64,000 nt of DNA from Chitinophaga sp. (GCF_019236475.1 NZ_JAFAIX010000004.1:434001-498000); one strand, 5' to 3'. Counted from the stretch's first letter, positions 7,958 to 17,866 are shown. Translations and numbers: made by a program. Notes: a model not told the origin generated them from the sequence alone.

Positions 7958-8539
7958 ATGAATGAACACGAGTTATGGGAATCTTACAAATCCGGAGAAG
8001 TAAACGGATTGGAAGAATTATACGGTAAATATTACCGTGCCCTTGCAAACTATGGGTACAAGTTTACCCATGATCAGTTTTGTATCGAAGAAAGTATCCA
8101 GGACCTATTCAGAAAACTCTGGCAAAACAGACGATGGATGGACCAGGCAACAGCAATCAAAGAATATCTGTATTCTTCGTTTAGACGTATTCTCATTGGC
8201 AAACTGTATTATAGCCAAGAACGCATTGCAAACGAACAAGCCACAGAACATATTCCTTTCTACCTGCAACTGTCTGACGAACATCCCGTATTCGAAGGGA
8301 ATAAGCTGGAACACCGTAAAGAACGTGCACAAGCCCTGCTGAGTACCCTAGCAAACAGACAAAGAGAAGCTATCTTCCTCCATTACTATGAAGGCCTTTC
8401 CGACGATTCAGTAGCGCAAATCATGAACCTCCAGCACACAGGCGCCTACAGATTGATTCATCGCACCATGGATCACCTACGCACAAAATCCGGTAAATTT
8501 TCAATGTTGGTACTGCTATACCTGTTAAAGCAGTCCTGA
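7958..8539 (+). CDS. ECF-type RNA polymerase sigma factor
   Basis: 193 residues. Sigma region 2 spans about 8-75 (WESYKSGEVNGLEELYGKYY, then ESIQDLFRKLWQNR). Region 4 is at about 105-170 (LLSTLANRQREAIFLHYYEG, a helix-turn-helix LSDDSVAQIMNL, and GAYRLIHRTMDHLR). This is the form of Bacteroidota ECF factors often paired with FecR anti-sigma and SusCD genes, but no anti-sigma gene follows: the next gene is on the other strand. Control is therefore either by a distant partner or transcriptional. Confidence 0.88.
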   Translation: MNEHELWESYKSGEVNGLEELYGKYYRALANYGYKFTHDQFCIEESIQDLFRKLWQNRRWMDQATAIKEYLYSSFRRILIGKLYYSQERIANEQATEHIPFYLQLSDEHPVFEGNKLEHRKERAQALLSTLANRQREAIFLHYYEGLSDDSVAQIMNLQHTGAYRLIHRTMDHLRTKSGKFSMLVLLYLLKQS

Positions 8540-8568
8540 GGTTTTTAGGAGAAAAGGGGGAGACAAAA

Positions 8569-9267
8569 TTACTTTTCCATTGCTCTTTTCACTGGCGGAG
8601 TGATGGCCAGATCTACACTATTCAAAGATTCAAATTTATTGGTCAGTACATTTATATTTCGAAGTAAGGAGTCTTCCCCATTTGATTGCCCTTTCGCATA
8701 AGCAATCAACTGATGACAGATTTTTACCAATGCCCCTGTACGTGTAGCCGCTGCAGGTGATACCGTCTGCCCACGCATAAACCCATACTTCTTATTGTAA
8801 GCAGTAAAGAAATATTTCACACCATCCAAACCCGGATCTGCAGGGGAACCCGTCTGCCGCAAGGCTACATTAAACAACTGTTGTATCCGCATGGCCAGCT
8901 CCCGGTTAATCCGCCGACTCACCATCATCGGTTTATCCACGATCACCCGCTTTTGCGCCGCCACATCATAATAGGCTACCCGAATATTAGACTTCAATAG
9001 GTAACCACCCGCATCTTCCTCCACAGATAAGGCGTATTCCGGACTGAAAGGAGGTACCACCACCACCCGCGCAAGCGGCCTGTCCGCAAATCGCCAGAGT
9101 AATTGCTGATAAAGATGGTTGTAATAACTGTCTATCGCATTCCGGCTAGGTTCAAATGGATCTAACCTGTCCGCAGACGACTGCCCCGCCGCCTGCCAGG
9201 GAAGGTAACATACCATACCCGCAATAAACAGCAACATCCTTGCTGTAGTCGTAGTTAGTTTTAGCAT
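8569..9267 (-). CDS. Exported protein of unknown function
   Basis: 232 residues with a signal peptide (LLFIAGMVCYLPWQAAGQ). The mature part is mixed alpha/beta with no recognised motif; it contains RVVVVPPFSPEYALSVEED, a basic stretch VSRRINRELAMRIQQLFNVA and YNKKYGFMRGQTVSPAAATR. It is convergent with the sigma gene (29 bases) and tandem with the JAMM-like gene on the same strand 100 bases upstream. Codon use looks like that of neighbouring genes. Confidence 0.6.
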   Translation of the reverse strand: MLKLTTTTARMLLFIAGMVCYLPWQAAGQSSADRLDPFEPSRNAIDSYYNHLYQQLLWRFADRPLARVVVVPPFSPEYALSVEEDAGGYLLKSNIRVAYYDVAAQKRVIVDKPMMVSRRINRELAMRIQQLFNVALRQTGSPADPGLDGVKYFFTAYNKKYGFMRGQTVSPAAATRTGALVKICHQLIAYAKGQSNGEDSLLRNINVLTNKFESLNSVDLAITPPVKRAMEK

Positions 9268-9370
9268 GACAATCTTTCTTTCCTTTTTGGTTGAAATTTG
9301 CCTTGGGTATCATTCACACATCTCATCCTCACATGACATATCGACAATCAAACTTGCATTCATCTGCTAT

Positions 9371-10189
9371 CTACCTGGAACCCCGGTTATTCCTGTTGTT
9401 CAGCTTCCAGACCAGCTTCTCGAAATCAGACAGTGAAATAGTATCGATCATTTCACTGCCGGAATAAATCCCGATAAGAGGCCTATAACTGCCGGATGGA
9501 CCAGTATTCATTACACTGTTGGGTTGCATTCTTGGTGCATCATAAACATAGCCCAAAATAAATTCAAAACGCCCCAGTTTTTTGATGGTATCAGCTCCTG
9601 ATGGAAAAGCATTGCCTGGCCTCAGTACCTGATCAAATTCATCTTTCATCAACGGATGCGTATGTACTGCCAAGAGAATGGAATCATTCCTTTCCTTTAA
9701 CTGGTTCCTTACACCTGCAATCAAACCCGCAGGTATATACTCCCGATCACCCGATATAACAGCAGAAATCCATCCATCATGACCAGTCGCGAAAAAGTAC
9801 TCCCGTTGTAATCGATCACTTTCCCGATAGGCCTTACGAATACTATCTAATAAGTCGATTCCTGGATTGACCAAGTAATATCCTTTATCCAAACAGCGAT
9901 CGCAATTCCTGCTATGTGTCAGTAATAAAATGTTGTTATTATTCCCTTCTGTTGTATGCTTAATTTCCGAACCGTAAAGATTGTAGTATGTAGTCCGGTT
10001 ACTGTCTGATTCCAGGCATGACTCCCGGGTAAGACGAGCTAAAGATAAGCTTTCTTTATTATACAAATTCAACTCTTTTTTTGTTGATACGTCTGGGGTT
10101 GCTAGCGTGTTAATCTGATGCAAATCAATTGTTAATCTAAACACCTGCATCAGTACTATGACGGAAGCCCATAAGATATTCCTGTTCAT
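9371..10189 (-). CDS. Exported protein with JAMM/JAB-like metallopeptidase motif
   Basis: About 272 residues from the ATG at 10189 (MNRNILWASVIVLMQVFRL, a hydrophobic export segment); the longer frame from 10252 adds a non-hydrophobic extension and is less likely. The C-terminal half has AVHTHPL followed 17 residues later by PSGAD, then FEFILGYVYD. HxHP...SxxD is the zinc-binding signature of JAB/MPN (JAMM) proteins, and a Glu is available upstream (REYFFATG or DREYIPAG). Spacing between HTHP and SxxD is longer than the canonical seven residues, closer to DUF4329-type JAB variants. The N-terminal half is unrecognised. Function as an isopeptidase-like enzyme is an inference. Confidence 0.55.
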   Translation of the reverse strand: MNRNILWASVIVLMQVFRLTIDLHQINTLATPDVSTKKELNLYNKESLSLARLTRESCLESDSNRTTYYNLYGSEIKHTTEGNNNNILLLTHSRNCDRCLDKGYYLVNPGIDLLDSIRKAYRESDRLQREYFFATGHDGWISAVISGDREYIPAGLIAGVRNQLKERNDSILLAVHTHPLMKDEFDQVLRPGNAFPSGADTIKKLGRFEFILGYVYDAPRMQPNSVMNTGPSGSYRPLIGIYSGSEMIDTISLSDFEKLVWKLNNRNNRGSR

Positions 10190-10369
10190 TACTTGAGGGT
10201 GTTGGCTCGGGGTTACAAAATTGTATTTCGACAGGCAAAGCCTGATTATCAATTTAATAAAAAAAATTTAATTCTGGTGAGTCAATGTTAGGAATGCGAA
10301 TATTTCGCAGTAGACTGCCGCCGGAAATGCAGTGACTATACGGATATTAGGAACTTAATCTTCCTAACC

Positions 10370-11545
10370 ATGACCCCTGTAAGTCTGCTACCTATAATCC
10401 CTATACTTATCTTGATAGGGTTAGTTGTTCTGCCTGTTAGCCACCTGCTAGGAATACAGGCGCCCCAAGGCAGGTACCGCACGATAGATGGATTAAGAGG
10501 ATACCTCGCCTTTTTTGTATTCTTACATCATTCCGTAGTCTGGTATTTCTTTTTGCATACTGGCAGATGGAGTTTTCCTCCTTCCCCGCTTTACCATCAC
10601 CTAGGACCGGGTAGCGTGTCTTTCTTTTTTATGATCACCGCATTCCTATTTTTCTCTAAACTAATGGAGGCCCAAGAGAAAGGAATGGACTGGCGAAAAT
10701 TATATGTATCCCGCTTTCTGCGTATCCTTCCGCTATATTTTTTCCTACTCACTATGTTGTTGCTAATTACAGGGGTAGTAACGGGTTGGAAACTCCATGA
10801 ATCACCGGCACAGTTGCTCCAACATCTTCTGGGCTGGCTGCTCTTTATGGAGCCGGATCTTAACGGCGTCACCCTGCGATTGGTAGTAGCGGGCGTCATC
10901 TGGAGCCTCGCTTTTGAATGGTTGTTTTATTTCTCCTTGCCCTTCTGGGGCCTCTTGCTATTCCGACTAAAGCCATCCCTGAATGTGAGCCTTTTTGCTG
11001 GAATGGGCCTGGCATTATTTGCATGGGTGATCTATAGCTTTTATCCAGCGATGGCCTGGGAGAGAATGAGCGCCTTTCTGGGTGGGATGCTCGCTGCGTA
11101 TGTAATTAAACAGCCAGGTTTTAGGGAGACAGCCAGTCATTGGATCACCACCATCTTTATCATAGGCATGTTGTATATCGGCATATTTGTAGTTCCTCCT
11201 TTTAGTTATCCTTTTTCGCTGTTGTGCTTTGGGGCCTGCTTCTTAGCTATCGCTGGTGGCAATACGCTATTTGGATTGCTGTCTTTGAAATCTTCCCGAT
11301 TATTAGGCCAAATCTCTTATTCTATTTATCTGCTCCACGGTATGCTGCTGTTCATTACTTTCAACTTCGTGCTAACGTTCCCGGTCGTGCAGCAGTTGTC
11401 TCCCCAATACTACTGGTTAATGATTGCAGGTATTGCGGTTGTACTCATTATCCTCTGTTGTATTACTTATCGCTTCATTGAGAAACCATGTCTCGAAGCT
11501 GCCGATAAAGCCACAAAAAGAATTAAACAATTGCTTCCATCATGA
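10370..11545 (+). CDS. Acyltransferase-3 family membrane protein (first of tandem pair)
   Basis: 391 residues, N-terminal membrane span then the family motif RTIDGLRGYLAFFVFLHHS with the conserved His pair, about ten hydrophobic segments, and a C-terminal ISYSIYLLHGMLLFITF helix and FIEKPCLEAADKA tail. This is an inner-membrane O-acyltransferase of cell-surface sugars by family. The next gene, 52 bases downstream, is a close paralogue with the same N-terminus (MxPVSLLP), so the two arose by tandem duplication. The start is supported by that shared N-terminus. Confidence 0.87.
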   Translation: MTPVSLLPIIPILILIGLVVLPVSHLLGIQAPQGRYRTIDGLRGYLAFFVFLHHSVVWYFFLHTGRWSFPPSPLYHHLGPGSVSFFFMITAFLFFSKLMEAQEKGMDWRKLYVSRFLRILPLYFFLLTMLLLITGVVTGWKLHESPAQLLQHLLGWLLFMEPDLNGVTLRLVVAGVIWSLAFEWLFYFSLPFWGLLLFRLKPSLNVSLFAGMGLALFAWVIYSFYPAMAWERMSAFLGGMLAAYVIKQPGFRETASHWITTIFIIGMLYIGIFVVPPFSYPFSLLCFGACFLAIAGGNTLFGLLSLKSSRLLGQISYSIYLLHGMLLFITFNFVLTFPVVQQLSPQYYWLMIAGIAVVLIILCCITYRFIEKPCLEAADKATKRIKQLLPS

Positions 11546-11597
11546 GGCAGTATTGTAGTGAGAATGAGAATATTGAAACTGTGATTAAACTTCAGCC

Positions 11598-12779
11598 ATG
11601 AGTCCTGTCAGCCTGCTCCCTATGTTCCTGATTCTCTTGCTGGTGCTCTTATGGGTGACGGTTGTGAGCCGCTTTCTGGACCTCCGACCACAGGAAGGGC
11701 GGTTCAAATCTATTGATGGGCTACGCGGATACCTGGCCATTTATGTATTTTTGTATCATTCTATTCTCTGGTATTTTTTTCTTCAAACAGGGAAGTGGAT
11801 TTCTCCACCACCTTCGGTGCTACATGCTAACCTAGGTGCGATCTGTATATCCTTGTTCTTCATGATTACGGCATTTCTTTTTTTCTCTAAACTGGTCAAT
11901 GCCCGTATGAAACAAGTGGACTGGGTAAAACTATACATCTCCCGTATCCTACGCATATATCCCGTATATACGCTAGTGGTGATCGGGATGTTGTTGGTAG
12001 TAGGCATCGTTACGCAATGGCACCGACAAGAGCCCATTGGACAACTGATCCTCCATAGTAGCGAATGGATGCTGTCTATTGCAGCAGATGTGAATGGGGT
12101 AACTGGTACAAAACTGATTATCGCAGGGGTGGTATGGAGCCTGGCCTTCGAATGGCTGTATTATGCCGCACTGCCATTATTAGGACTGCTAATGGGGGTG
12201 AAATCGCCCTGGTATATCTGGCTGATGGCGGTTTTCTTCTTTTGTCTGTTTGTCTGGATTATCTGGACCTGGTATCCCGCCAATGCCTTGAATAAAGCCC
12301 TGGCATTTACTGGTGGAATGCTGCCTGCCTTTTTTGCAAGGAATAACCAGGTTCGCAGGGTGGCCTCGCATTGGCTAGTATCCCTGCTAATGGCCGCTGT
12401 ATTAGTACTAGCGGCATTATATTCAGCCTATATCTATTCTCCACTGACCTATGTTTGTACCACTTTCATTTTTGTCTGTATCACCTGCGGCAATACTTTC
12501 TTCGGTATACTTACCTGGAAGCCTTCTTGCTTGCTGGGACAAATTGCTTTCTCCCTTTACATTGTACACGGATTAGTATATTTCATCACCTTTATGCTGA
12601 TCATGGGAATGCCGGCTGCCAGGGCACAACAACCGCTGGCTCACTGGCTGACCACCGGCTTATGCAGTCTGGTATTGGTAACCATATGTACGCTTTCCTA
12701 TAAATATGTGGAACGCCCCTGCGTATCAGGAGCGGATCGTATAACAGCCAAGACTAAACGTTATTTGGACTTGGAGTAA
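11598..12779 (+). CDS. Acyltransferase-3 family membrane protein (second of tandem pair)
   Basis: 393 residues, paralogue of the preceding gene: MSPVSLLPMFLILLL, KSIDGLRGYLAIYVFLYHSI, FFMITAFLFFSKL, WSLAFEWLYYAALPLLGLL and a C-terminal YKYVERPCVSGADR tail line up with the first copy. The many substitutions show the duplication is not recent, so the pair may differ in substrate. Its last 19 bases overlap the end of the convergent esterase gene. Confidence 0.87.
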   Translation: MSPVSLLPMFLILLLVLLWVTVVSRFLDLRPQEGRFKSIDGLRGYLAIYVFLYHSILWYFFLQTGKWISPPPSVLHANLGAICISLFFMITAFLFFSKLVNARMKQVDWVKLYISRILRIYPVYTLVVIGMLLVVGIVTQWHRQEPIGQLILHSSEWMLSIAADVNGVTGTKLIIAGVVWSLAFEWLYYAALPLLGLLMGVKSPWYIWLMAVFFFCLFVWIIWTWYPANALNKALAFTGGMLPAFFARNNQVRRVASHWLVSLLMAAVLVLAALYSAYIYSPLTYVCTTFIFVCITCGNTFFGILTWKPSCLLGQIAFSLYIVHGLVYFITFMLIMGMPAARAQQPLAHWLTTGLCSLVLVTICTLSYKYVERPCVSGADRITAKTKRYLDLE

Positions 12780-13729
12780 CGGGCGGTATCTGTTGCCGTT
12801 TGCGCTGCGGTATCTTTAATCCAGATCAGGCAAGGATCTATCCATTGCGCAGTGGCGGTGCGATTGTCTACGCCAAATCCATGGCCCCCATTTGTATAAA
12901 GGAATAGTTTCACGGGAATATGATGTTGTTCCAGTGCAGCCGTGAAATACAAGCTGTTCGCTACTTTCACTTCTCGGTCGTCCATGGCATGTACAATAAA
13001 AACAGGAGGGGTGTTATCGCTTACCTGTAGCTCATTGGAGTATTCGTGGATTTTTTCAGGGGTAATATCCGGACCAATGAGATTTTCTCGACTTCTAGTA
13101 TGGGTCAAACTATCGGCGAAACTGATGACTGGGTAAATGAGTACCATGAAATCAGGGCGCAGATTGGTACCTCGAGGATTTTCGATATATGTTTTATTGA
13201 AATGTGTGCCAGTAGTTGCTGCGAGATGACCGCCAGCGGAAAAACCCATGATCCCCACTTCATTGGAGTGGATCTTAAATTCCGCCGCATGTTCCCGAAT
13301 ATATTGAATAGCCCGCTGGGCATCCATGACAGGTACTATTTCCTTATGGGTCATCAGGTCAGCTCTGGGCACGCGATAGCGCAAAAGGAAGGCAGTAATG
13401 CCGGAGGCAGCCAGCTTCTGAGCGGCAGGAATGCCTTCCACCGGATCAGCCAGGCCACGATAGGAGCCACCAGAACAAACCACTACGGCAATACCAGTCG
13501 CTTTATCTGCAGCCGGTTGAAATACAGTAAGCGTCGGCATGATGTTCTTTGGACGAATAACAAGGGTATCCTGACCGGTGAACCAACTCTGAGTATGTAT
13601 AGTGTCGTTCAACGCAGTAGGTGCAATGGCATTGGGTACTTTACCTTTTTCGTACAGCGGAATGGGGGCCTGCTGTGCATGAACAACTACACTGGATAAC
13701 AAGAAAAATATAATGCCGAAGGTTTTCAT
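12761..13729 (-). CDS. Exported alpha/beta-hydrolase (acetylxylan/feruloyl-esterase-like)
   Basis: 322 residues with a signal peptide (MKTFGIIFFLLSSVVVHA). The hydrolase fold shows an oxyanion-type VVVCSGGSYRGL segment, the nucleophile elbow GFSAGGH, an acid region HAMDDREV and the catalytic His in NGGHGFGV. The layout matches the BD-FAE/endo-xylanase-B-like esterases of Bacteroidota that deacylate plant polysaccharides, but there is no polysaccharide-utilisation locus around it. The 3' end overlaps the convergent acyltransferase gene by 19 bases. Confidence 0.82.
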   Translation of the reverse strand: MKTFGIIFFLLSSVVVHAQQAPIPLYEKGKVPNAIAPTALNDTIHTQSWFTGQDTLVIRPKNIMPTLTVFQPAADKATGIAVVVCSGGSYRGLADPVEGIPAAQKLAASGITAFLLRYRVPRADLMTHKEIVPVMDAQRAIQYIREHAAEFKIHSNEVGIMGFSAGGHLAATTGTHFNKTYIENPRGTNLRPDFMVLIYPVISFADSLTHTRSRENLIGPDITPEKIHEYSNELQVSDNTPPVFIVHAMDDREVKVANSLYFTAALEQHHIPVKLFLYTNGGHGFGVDNRTATAQWIDPCLIWIKDTAAQTATDTARYSKSK

Positions 13730-13849
13730 AACAGTTTTTTGTTTTCATGGTAAGACATCTAAACACACCTGATAGTACTAATTTACGGACGTTTTTTTTC
13801 AGAACAATTCCTGGATGTAGGTCGTTATCCAATAAAACGACTAACCCGC

Positions 13850-15385
13850 ATGAAAAAAATCTTCCTAGGAATCCTCTTTTTATTAGTACTGCTGGCGATT
13901 TTAATCGTATTGAGAACAATGATCTATCCCTTTAGTCAACCCCAGGTTACTACCAGTCTACCGGAAAAATTCCCCATCAGCGACACCTCCTTGATGCGAT
14001 TTGCAGGGGGAATTCGTATTCCTTCCGTTTCCAACGCTGATTACAATCACTTCAATTACGGTCCCATCATGGAGTTTGATACCTATCTGCGTCATCAATA
14101 TCCTCGCGTATATGCTGGTACTGAAAATGATACGATCAATCAATATGGCCTTGTATTTCATTGGAAAGGCCGGAATGCTGCCCTGAAACCAATTATCTTC
14201 CTCTCTCACTACGATGTGGTGCCTCCAGGAGAATATACGGGCACCGACAGCGGCCAAGTGGTATTTTCTCCCCGCGATCAAGCTTTGCCGCCCATTACGC
14301 AAGTACCCACTCGTTGGGAACTATATCCCTTCAGTGGCGCCGTTATGAATGGCAGAATTTACGGGAGAGGGACCCTGGATATGAAAAGTATGTTATTCGC
14401 CGTGATGGAGTCAGTGGATCATTTAATAGCGCAAGGATTTGTACCGGAAAGGGATATATACCTGGCTTTTGGCTTCGATGAAGAAGTAGGCGGTACGGAA
14501 GGGGCCCTGAAAATAGCAACCTACTTCAAAGAAAAAGGCATCACTTTCGATGCGGTATATGATGAAGGTGGTATTGTATCCGCTGCTGGTAGTCTGCCTG
14601 GCATCAATGCGCCGGTAGCTCTCATCGGCTGCGCAGAGAAAGGGTTTTGGTCCGCAAGGGTACGTGTAAAAGGACTGGGAGGCCACTCGTCCATGCCGCC
14701 CCTGCAAAGCGCCATCGGGAAAGCGGCTGTCATCATGCAGCGATTGGAAACTGAACAAATGAAACCTATGCTGATTCCCCTCATTGACCAATTCTTTACC
14801 AATGTGGGTGGCATGATGGATTTCAAAAGCAAAATGGCCATCGCCAACCGATGGTTGTTTAAAGGTGTGCTACTGAATACATTACAAGACAACAATACCA
14901 CCAATGCGCTGATACGTACCACCACCGCCCTGACGATGATGAAAGGTAGCGATGCCTCCAATGTATTATCTCCGGTAGTGGAATTTACGGTGAACTTCCG
15001 TATCCTGCCCGGTAACACAGTGGAAGATGTGAAATTACACTTGGAACGTGCTTGTAGAGGCTTCGATGTAGAAATAGTAAATGTGGGCGCACCCAGAGAA
15101 CCATCTCATGTGTCTAGTACAGATGCACAGGGATATCGGGTGATGGAACGCACTATCCGCCAGTATTTCCCTGGCGCCATCGTGACGCCTTATCTCACCA
15201 TTGGAGGGACAGATGCTTACAAGTATGAAATAGTGAGCGATCATGTTTATCGGTTCTTACCGGTCATGATCAATAACTATGAGCAGCAGTCTATTCATAA
15301 CGACAACGAATATATTAGCATCGATAATTTCAGCCGAATGATCCAGTACTTCGAAACCATGATGAAAGACTACGATAAGCAGTAA
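13850..15385 (+). CDS. M20-family peptidase / carboxypeptidase (PM20D1-like)
   Basis: 511 residues with an N-terminal membrane anchor or signal (MKKIFLGILFLLVLLAILIV). M20 metal and catalytic motifs appear in order: FLSHYDVVPP (metal His and catalytic Asp), GRGTLDMKS (bridging Asp), GFDEEVGGTEG (catalytic and metal Glu) and a C-terminal His region (SIHNDNEYI). The dimerisation insert begins about GLGGHSSMPP. Length and order fit the Gly-X carboxypeptidase/PM20D1 subgroup. It probably cleaves peptides or N-acyl amino acids in the periplasm. It is convergent with the DUF2490 gene, 2 bases apart. Confidence 0.88.
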   Translation: MKKIFLGILFLLVLLAILIVLRTMIYPFSQPQVTTSLPEKFPISDTSLMRFAGGIRIPSVSNADYNHFNYGPIMEFDTYLRHQYPRVYAGTENDTINQYGLVFHWKGRNAALKPIIFLSHYDVVPPGEYTGTDSGQVVFSPRDQALPPITQVPTRWELYPFSGAVMNGRIYGRGTLDMKSMLFAVMESVDHLIAQGFVPERDIYLAFGFDEEVGGTEGALKIATYFKEKGITFDAVYDEGGIVSAAGSLPGINAPVALIGCAEKGFWSARVRVKGLGGHSSMPPLQSAIGKAAVIMQRLETEQMKPMLIPLIDQFFTNVGGMMDFKSKMAIANRWLFKGVLLNTLQDNNTTNALIRTTTALTMMKGSDASNVLSPVVEFTVNFRILPGNTVEDVKLHLERACRGFDVEIVNVGAPREPSHVSSTDAQGYRVMERTIRQYFPGAIVTPYLTIGGTDAYKYEIVSDHVYRFLPVMINNYEQQSIHNDNEYISIDNFSRMIQYFETMMKDYDKQ

Positions 15386-15387
15386 AT

Positions 15388-16149
15388 TTATTCGTCTTCG
15401 TATTGGAGGGCTGGTTCTTTTTCTTGTTTGCCATGCTTACGCATCCAGGTATAGTAGAAAAACAGCCGGATAGTGTGGTTGTAGTCGTACTGATACCCAC
15501 TGGCTTTCTGTTGGGATACAAACATATACCCGAAGTCGTAAGACCAGCCACGGCCCATGCTTTGGCGTATACCGGCAAACGCCCGAAACTGGTCAAAGGT
15601 ATTGTTCACAATCTTTTTTCCGAATTGCACGGCTACCTCATTGGCTAAGGAAATCTGTGGTACAAAAGGATTGCTACTTAATGGAATGCCAATGCTGATC
15701 AGATAACGAAATCGGTTGGAGAAGTAGTAGTCTCCCGTAGACATATCATTTGTCAATATTTCCCGCCAACGTTGTTCGCTACGGAACCTGTTTTGCAAGG
15801 AGACTTTCCCCACTTTGGAGGCGTAGGCGATTTGCTCATACCACCGATTTTCGTCCGCAAAGGTTTTATATCCAGGGGTACTTGGGGCCAGCCACAGATG
15901 CGCATAACCGGTGATGAATGATAGCTGTTCATTCAGCCAGTAGCCTACGCCTCCTCGAACAAAGTAAAAACTATTGTCGGCCACAAAGTTATTCCTACGT
16001 ATATGCAGGTCTCCCACAAATCCCCAATGGTCCGAAACCCGAAAGGTACTATTAAGACTCACCCAGGTTTGCAACTGAGACTTGATTTCTTTCTGCTGCT
16101 GTGCGGCAACAAATAAAGGTAACAAGAGAAAAAGGAAAAAATATTTCAT
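15388..16149 (-). CDS. DUF2490 outer-membrane-type protein
   Basis: About 253 residues from the ATG at 16149 (MKYFFLFLLLPLFVAAQQQ, signal peptide); an upstream extension to 16188 precedes this leader and is unlikely. The mature part is strand-rich with the DUF2490 pattern: QLQTWVSLNSTFRVSDHWGF near the start, GVGYWLNEQLSFITGYAH, NRFRSEQRW, FRYLISIGIPL and RLFFYYTW at the end. DUF2490 proteins are predicted small outer-membrane barrels of unknown role. It ends with an acidic tail (EPALQYEDE). Confidence 0.8.
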   Translation of the reverse strand: MKYFFLFLLLPLFVAAQQQKEIKSQLQTWVSLNSTFRVSDHWGFVGDLHIRRNNFVADNSFYFVRGGVGYWLNEQLSFITGYAHLWLAPSTPGYKTFADENRWYEQIAYASKVGKVSLQNRFRSEQRWREILTNDMSTGDYYFSNRFRYLISIGIPLSSNPFVPQISLANEVAVQFGKKIVNNTFDQFRAFAGIRQSMGRGWSYDFGYMFVSQQKASGYQYDYNHTIRLFFYYTWMRKHGKQEKEPALQYEDE

Positions 16150-16286
16150 ACGCGATGGCTGTTGGAAATGGACATGAGAAGAATACAATCAGGTAGCCGC
16201 TTATGTTCAATTTATCACCGGTCAACCAATTGGAACTTCCATGTATTAGGTGATTCGCCTATATTGATGCATTATTTCGCTGTACT

Positions 16287-17816
16287 ATGCCCATGAAATC
16301 TTCCAAGTTCCTCCTCCTGTTTTTCTGCCTGATTAAACTAACATTGCACCTCATAGCTGATGTCCACAGTGGCTTCCAGGGGGATGAACTGCTGCATATA
16401 TCCACTGGTAATCATCCTGCATTCGGCTATATGGAGTTTCCGCCATTGATAGCCTTGTTGGCAGGTGTACAAAACTTATTCCATTCAGATACGGTATGGG
16501 TACATCACCTCTTGCCGCATATTGCCAGCCTGATAATCATGATAACAGTGGCGCGGATCACTATTGCATTGGGAGGTGGGAATAAAGCCGTTTTTCTCAC
16601 ATTACTGGCTTTCCTGATTATGCCGGCTACCGGTAGATCCCAGCAGTTGCTGCAACCGGTGGTTTTCAGCCAGCTCTTTTGGGTATTGAGTTTTTATCAG
16701 TTGCTGCGATATATGCAAACAACCGAAAGGAAATACCTACTGCGTTTGTTCGTTTGCGTTACACTGGGCTTCTTGACGAAATATGATATGTTGTTCTTTG
16801 CTGTTGGCTTAGTGGCGCTGTTTACAACAACGCCCGTACGTAAAGCACTGATGGAACAACGTTGGTGGCGATATGTTATACTATTCCTATTGATCCTGCT
16901 ACCGAATATCATCTGGCAATATCTCCACGATTGGCCAGTGTACCAGATGTTTCATCAGCTAAAGAAAACGCAACTGGATCAGTTGTCTTATCTCCATATA
17001 ATTATCGGTATAATATTGGGATCAAATATTTATAACTTGGTATTATTGCTGCCTGCTATCGTATTTATTTTCATCCGAAAACCGCAACGTATATACTTGC
17101 CCGTAGGATTGTCTATACTGACTTCATTCCTGTTATTACTCTTTAACAACGGGAAATCCTACTACTTTTTCCCAATTGTCTTTACCTTAATTCCTTTTGG
17201 AGCGGTATGCTTGGAGGAAACCATTTTCAGTCGATGGAGGTGGATATTTTGGCCAGTGAGTTTACTCTTGCTATATGGTGCATGGATGATTCCTTTTGGC
17301 ATGCCTGTGCTCAATATGGATAACTACATTAAGTACTACTACAAGTACCAGCAGAAAGATGTTCCCGGAACAACATACGCCCTGCAATATGAAGAATATT
17401 ACACCAATGACATGTGGAAGGAAACCCTGCAATCCTTACGTCAGGTGTATGATAATCTGCCTCAGCAGGAGAGGGCTAACTGTATGATCTGGGGTAAACA
17501 TTACAGCCAGACAGGTCTCTTGGAACTAATGGGCGCTAAATACGGACTGCCGGCAGGATTTGGCTACCATGGTAGCTTTTACAGTTGGGCGCCCGAAAAG
17601 GGACCCATGCCCCAAACCGTTATTGCTGTGGCTTTCAGGGATACGCCTATTGAATTTTTTACGCCTTTCTTTGAAAAAGTAGACGTAGTAAAGGTATTAC
17701 CCAATTACTATGCGGAGTATGAAGGCAGGGTAGATCAAACGATTTATATCTGTCGCCAACCGAGATATGATTTCAGCCAAATGAAAGAGAACTTCCGGCT
17801 ACGCATATTTGAATAA
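16287..17816 (+). CDS. PMT/ArnT-like membrane glycosyltransferase (family 39 type)
   Basis: 509 residues. The N-terminus has a membrane span, then FQGDELLHI with the acidic residue expected in the first periplasmic loop of GT-C enzymes, then about eleven hydrophobic segments to residue 340 (for example VFLTLLAFLIMPATGRSQQL, FLTKYDMLFFAVGLVALF, RYVILFLLILLPNIIWQ). A soluble C-terminal domain follows (NCMIWGKHYSQTGLLELM). It should transfer a sugar from a polyprenyl-phosphate donor to a surface acceptor in the periplasm. No partner gene for lipid A or O-glycosylation lies next to it. Confidence 0.83.
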   Translation: MPMKSSKFLLLFFCLIKLTLHLIADVHSGFQGDELLHISTGNHPAFGYMEFPPLIALLAGVQNLFHSDTVWVHHLLPHIASLIIMITVARITIALGGGNKAVFLTLLAFLIMPATGRSQQLLQPVVFSQLFWVLSFYQLLRYMQTTERKYLLRLFVCVTLGFLTKYDMLFFAVGLVALFTTTPVRKALMEQRWWRYVILFLLILLPNIIWQYLHDWPVYQMFHQLKKTQLDQLSYLHIIIGIILGSNIYNLVLLLPAIVFIFIRKPQRIYLPVGLSILTSFLLLLFNNGKSYYFFPIVFTLIPFGAVCLEETIFSRWRWIFWPVSLLLLYGAWMIPFGMPVLNMDNYIKYYYKYQQKDVPGTTYALQYEEYYTNDMWKETLQSLRQVYDNLPQQERANCMIWGKHYSQTGLLELMGAKYGLPAGFGYHGSFYSWAPEKGPMPQTVIAVAFRDTPIEFFTPFFEKVDVVKVLPNYYAEYEGRVDQTIYICRQPRYDFSQMKENFRLRIFE

Positions 17817-17866
17817 TCCCTCTTAAAATGCCGTCATTGTTCATAATTTTCGGGGAAGGATATACG

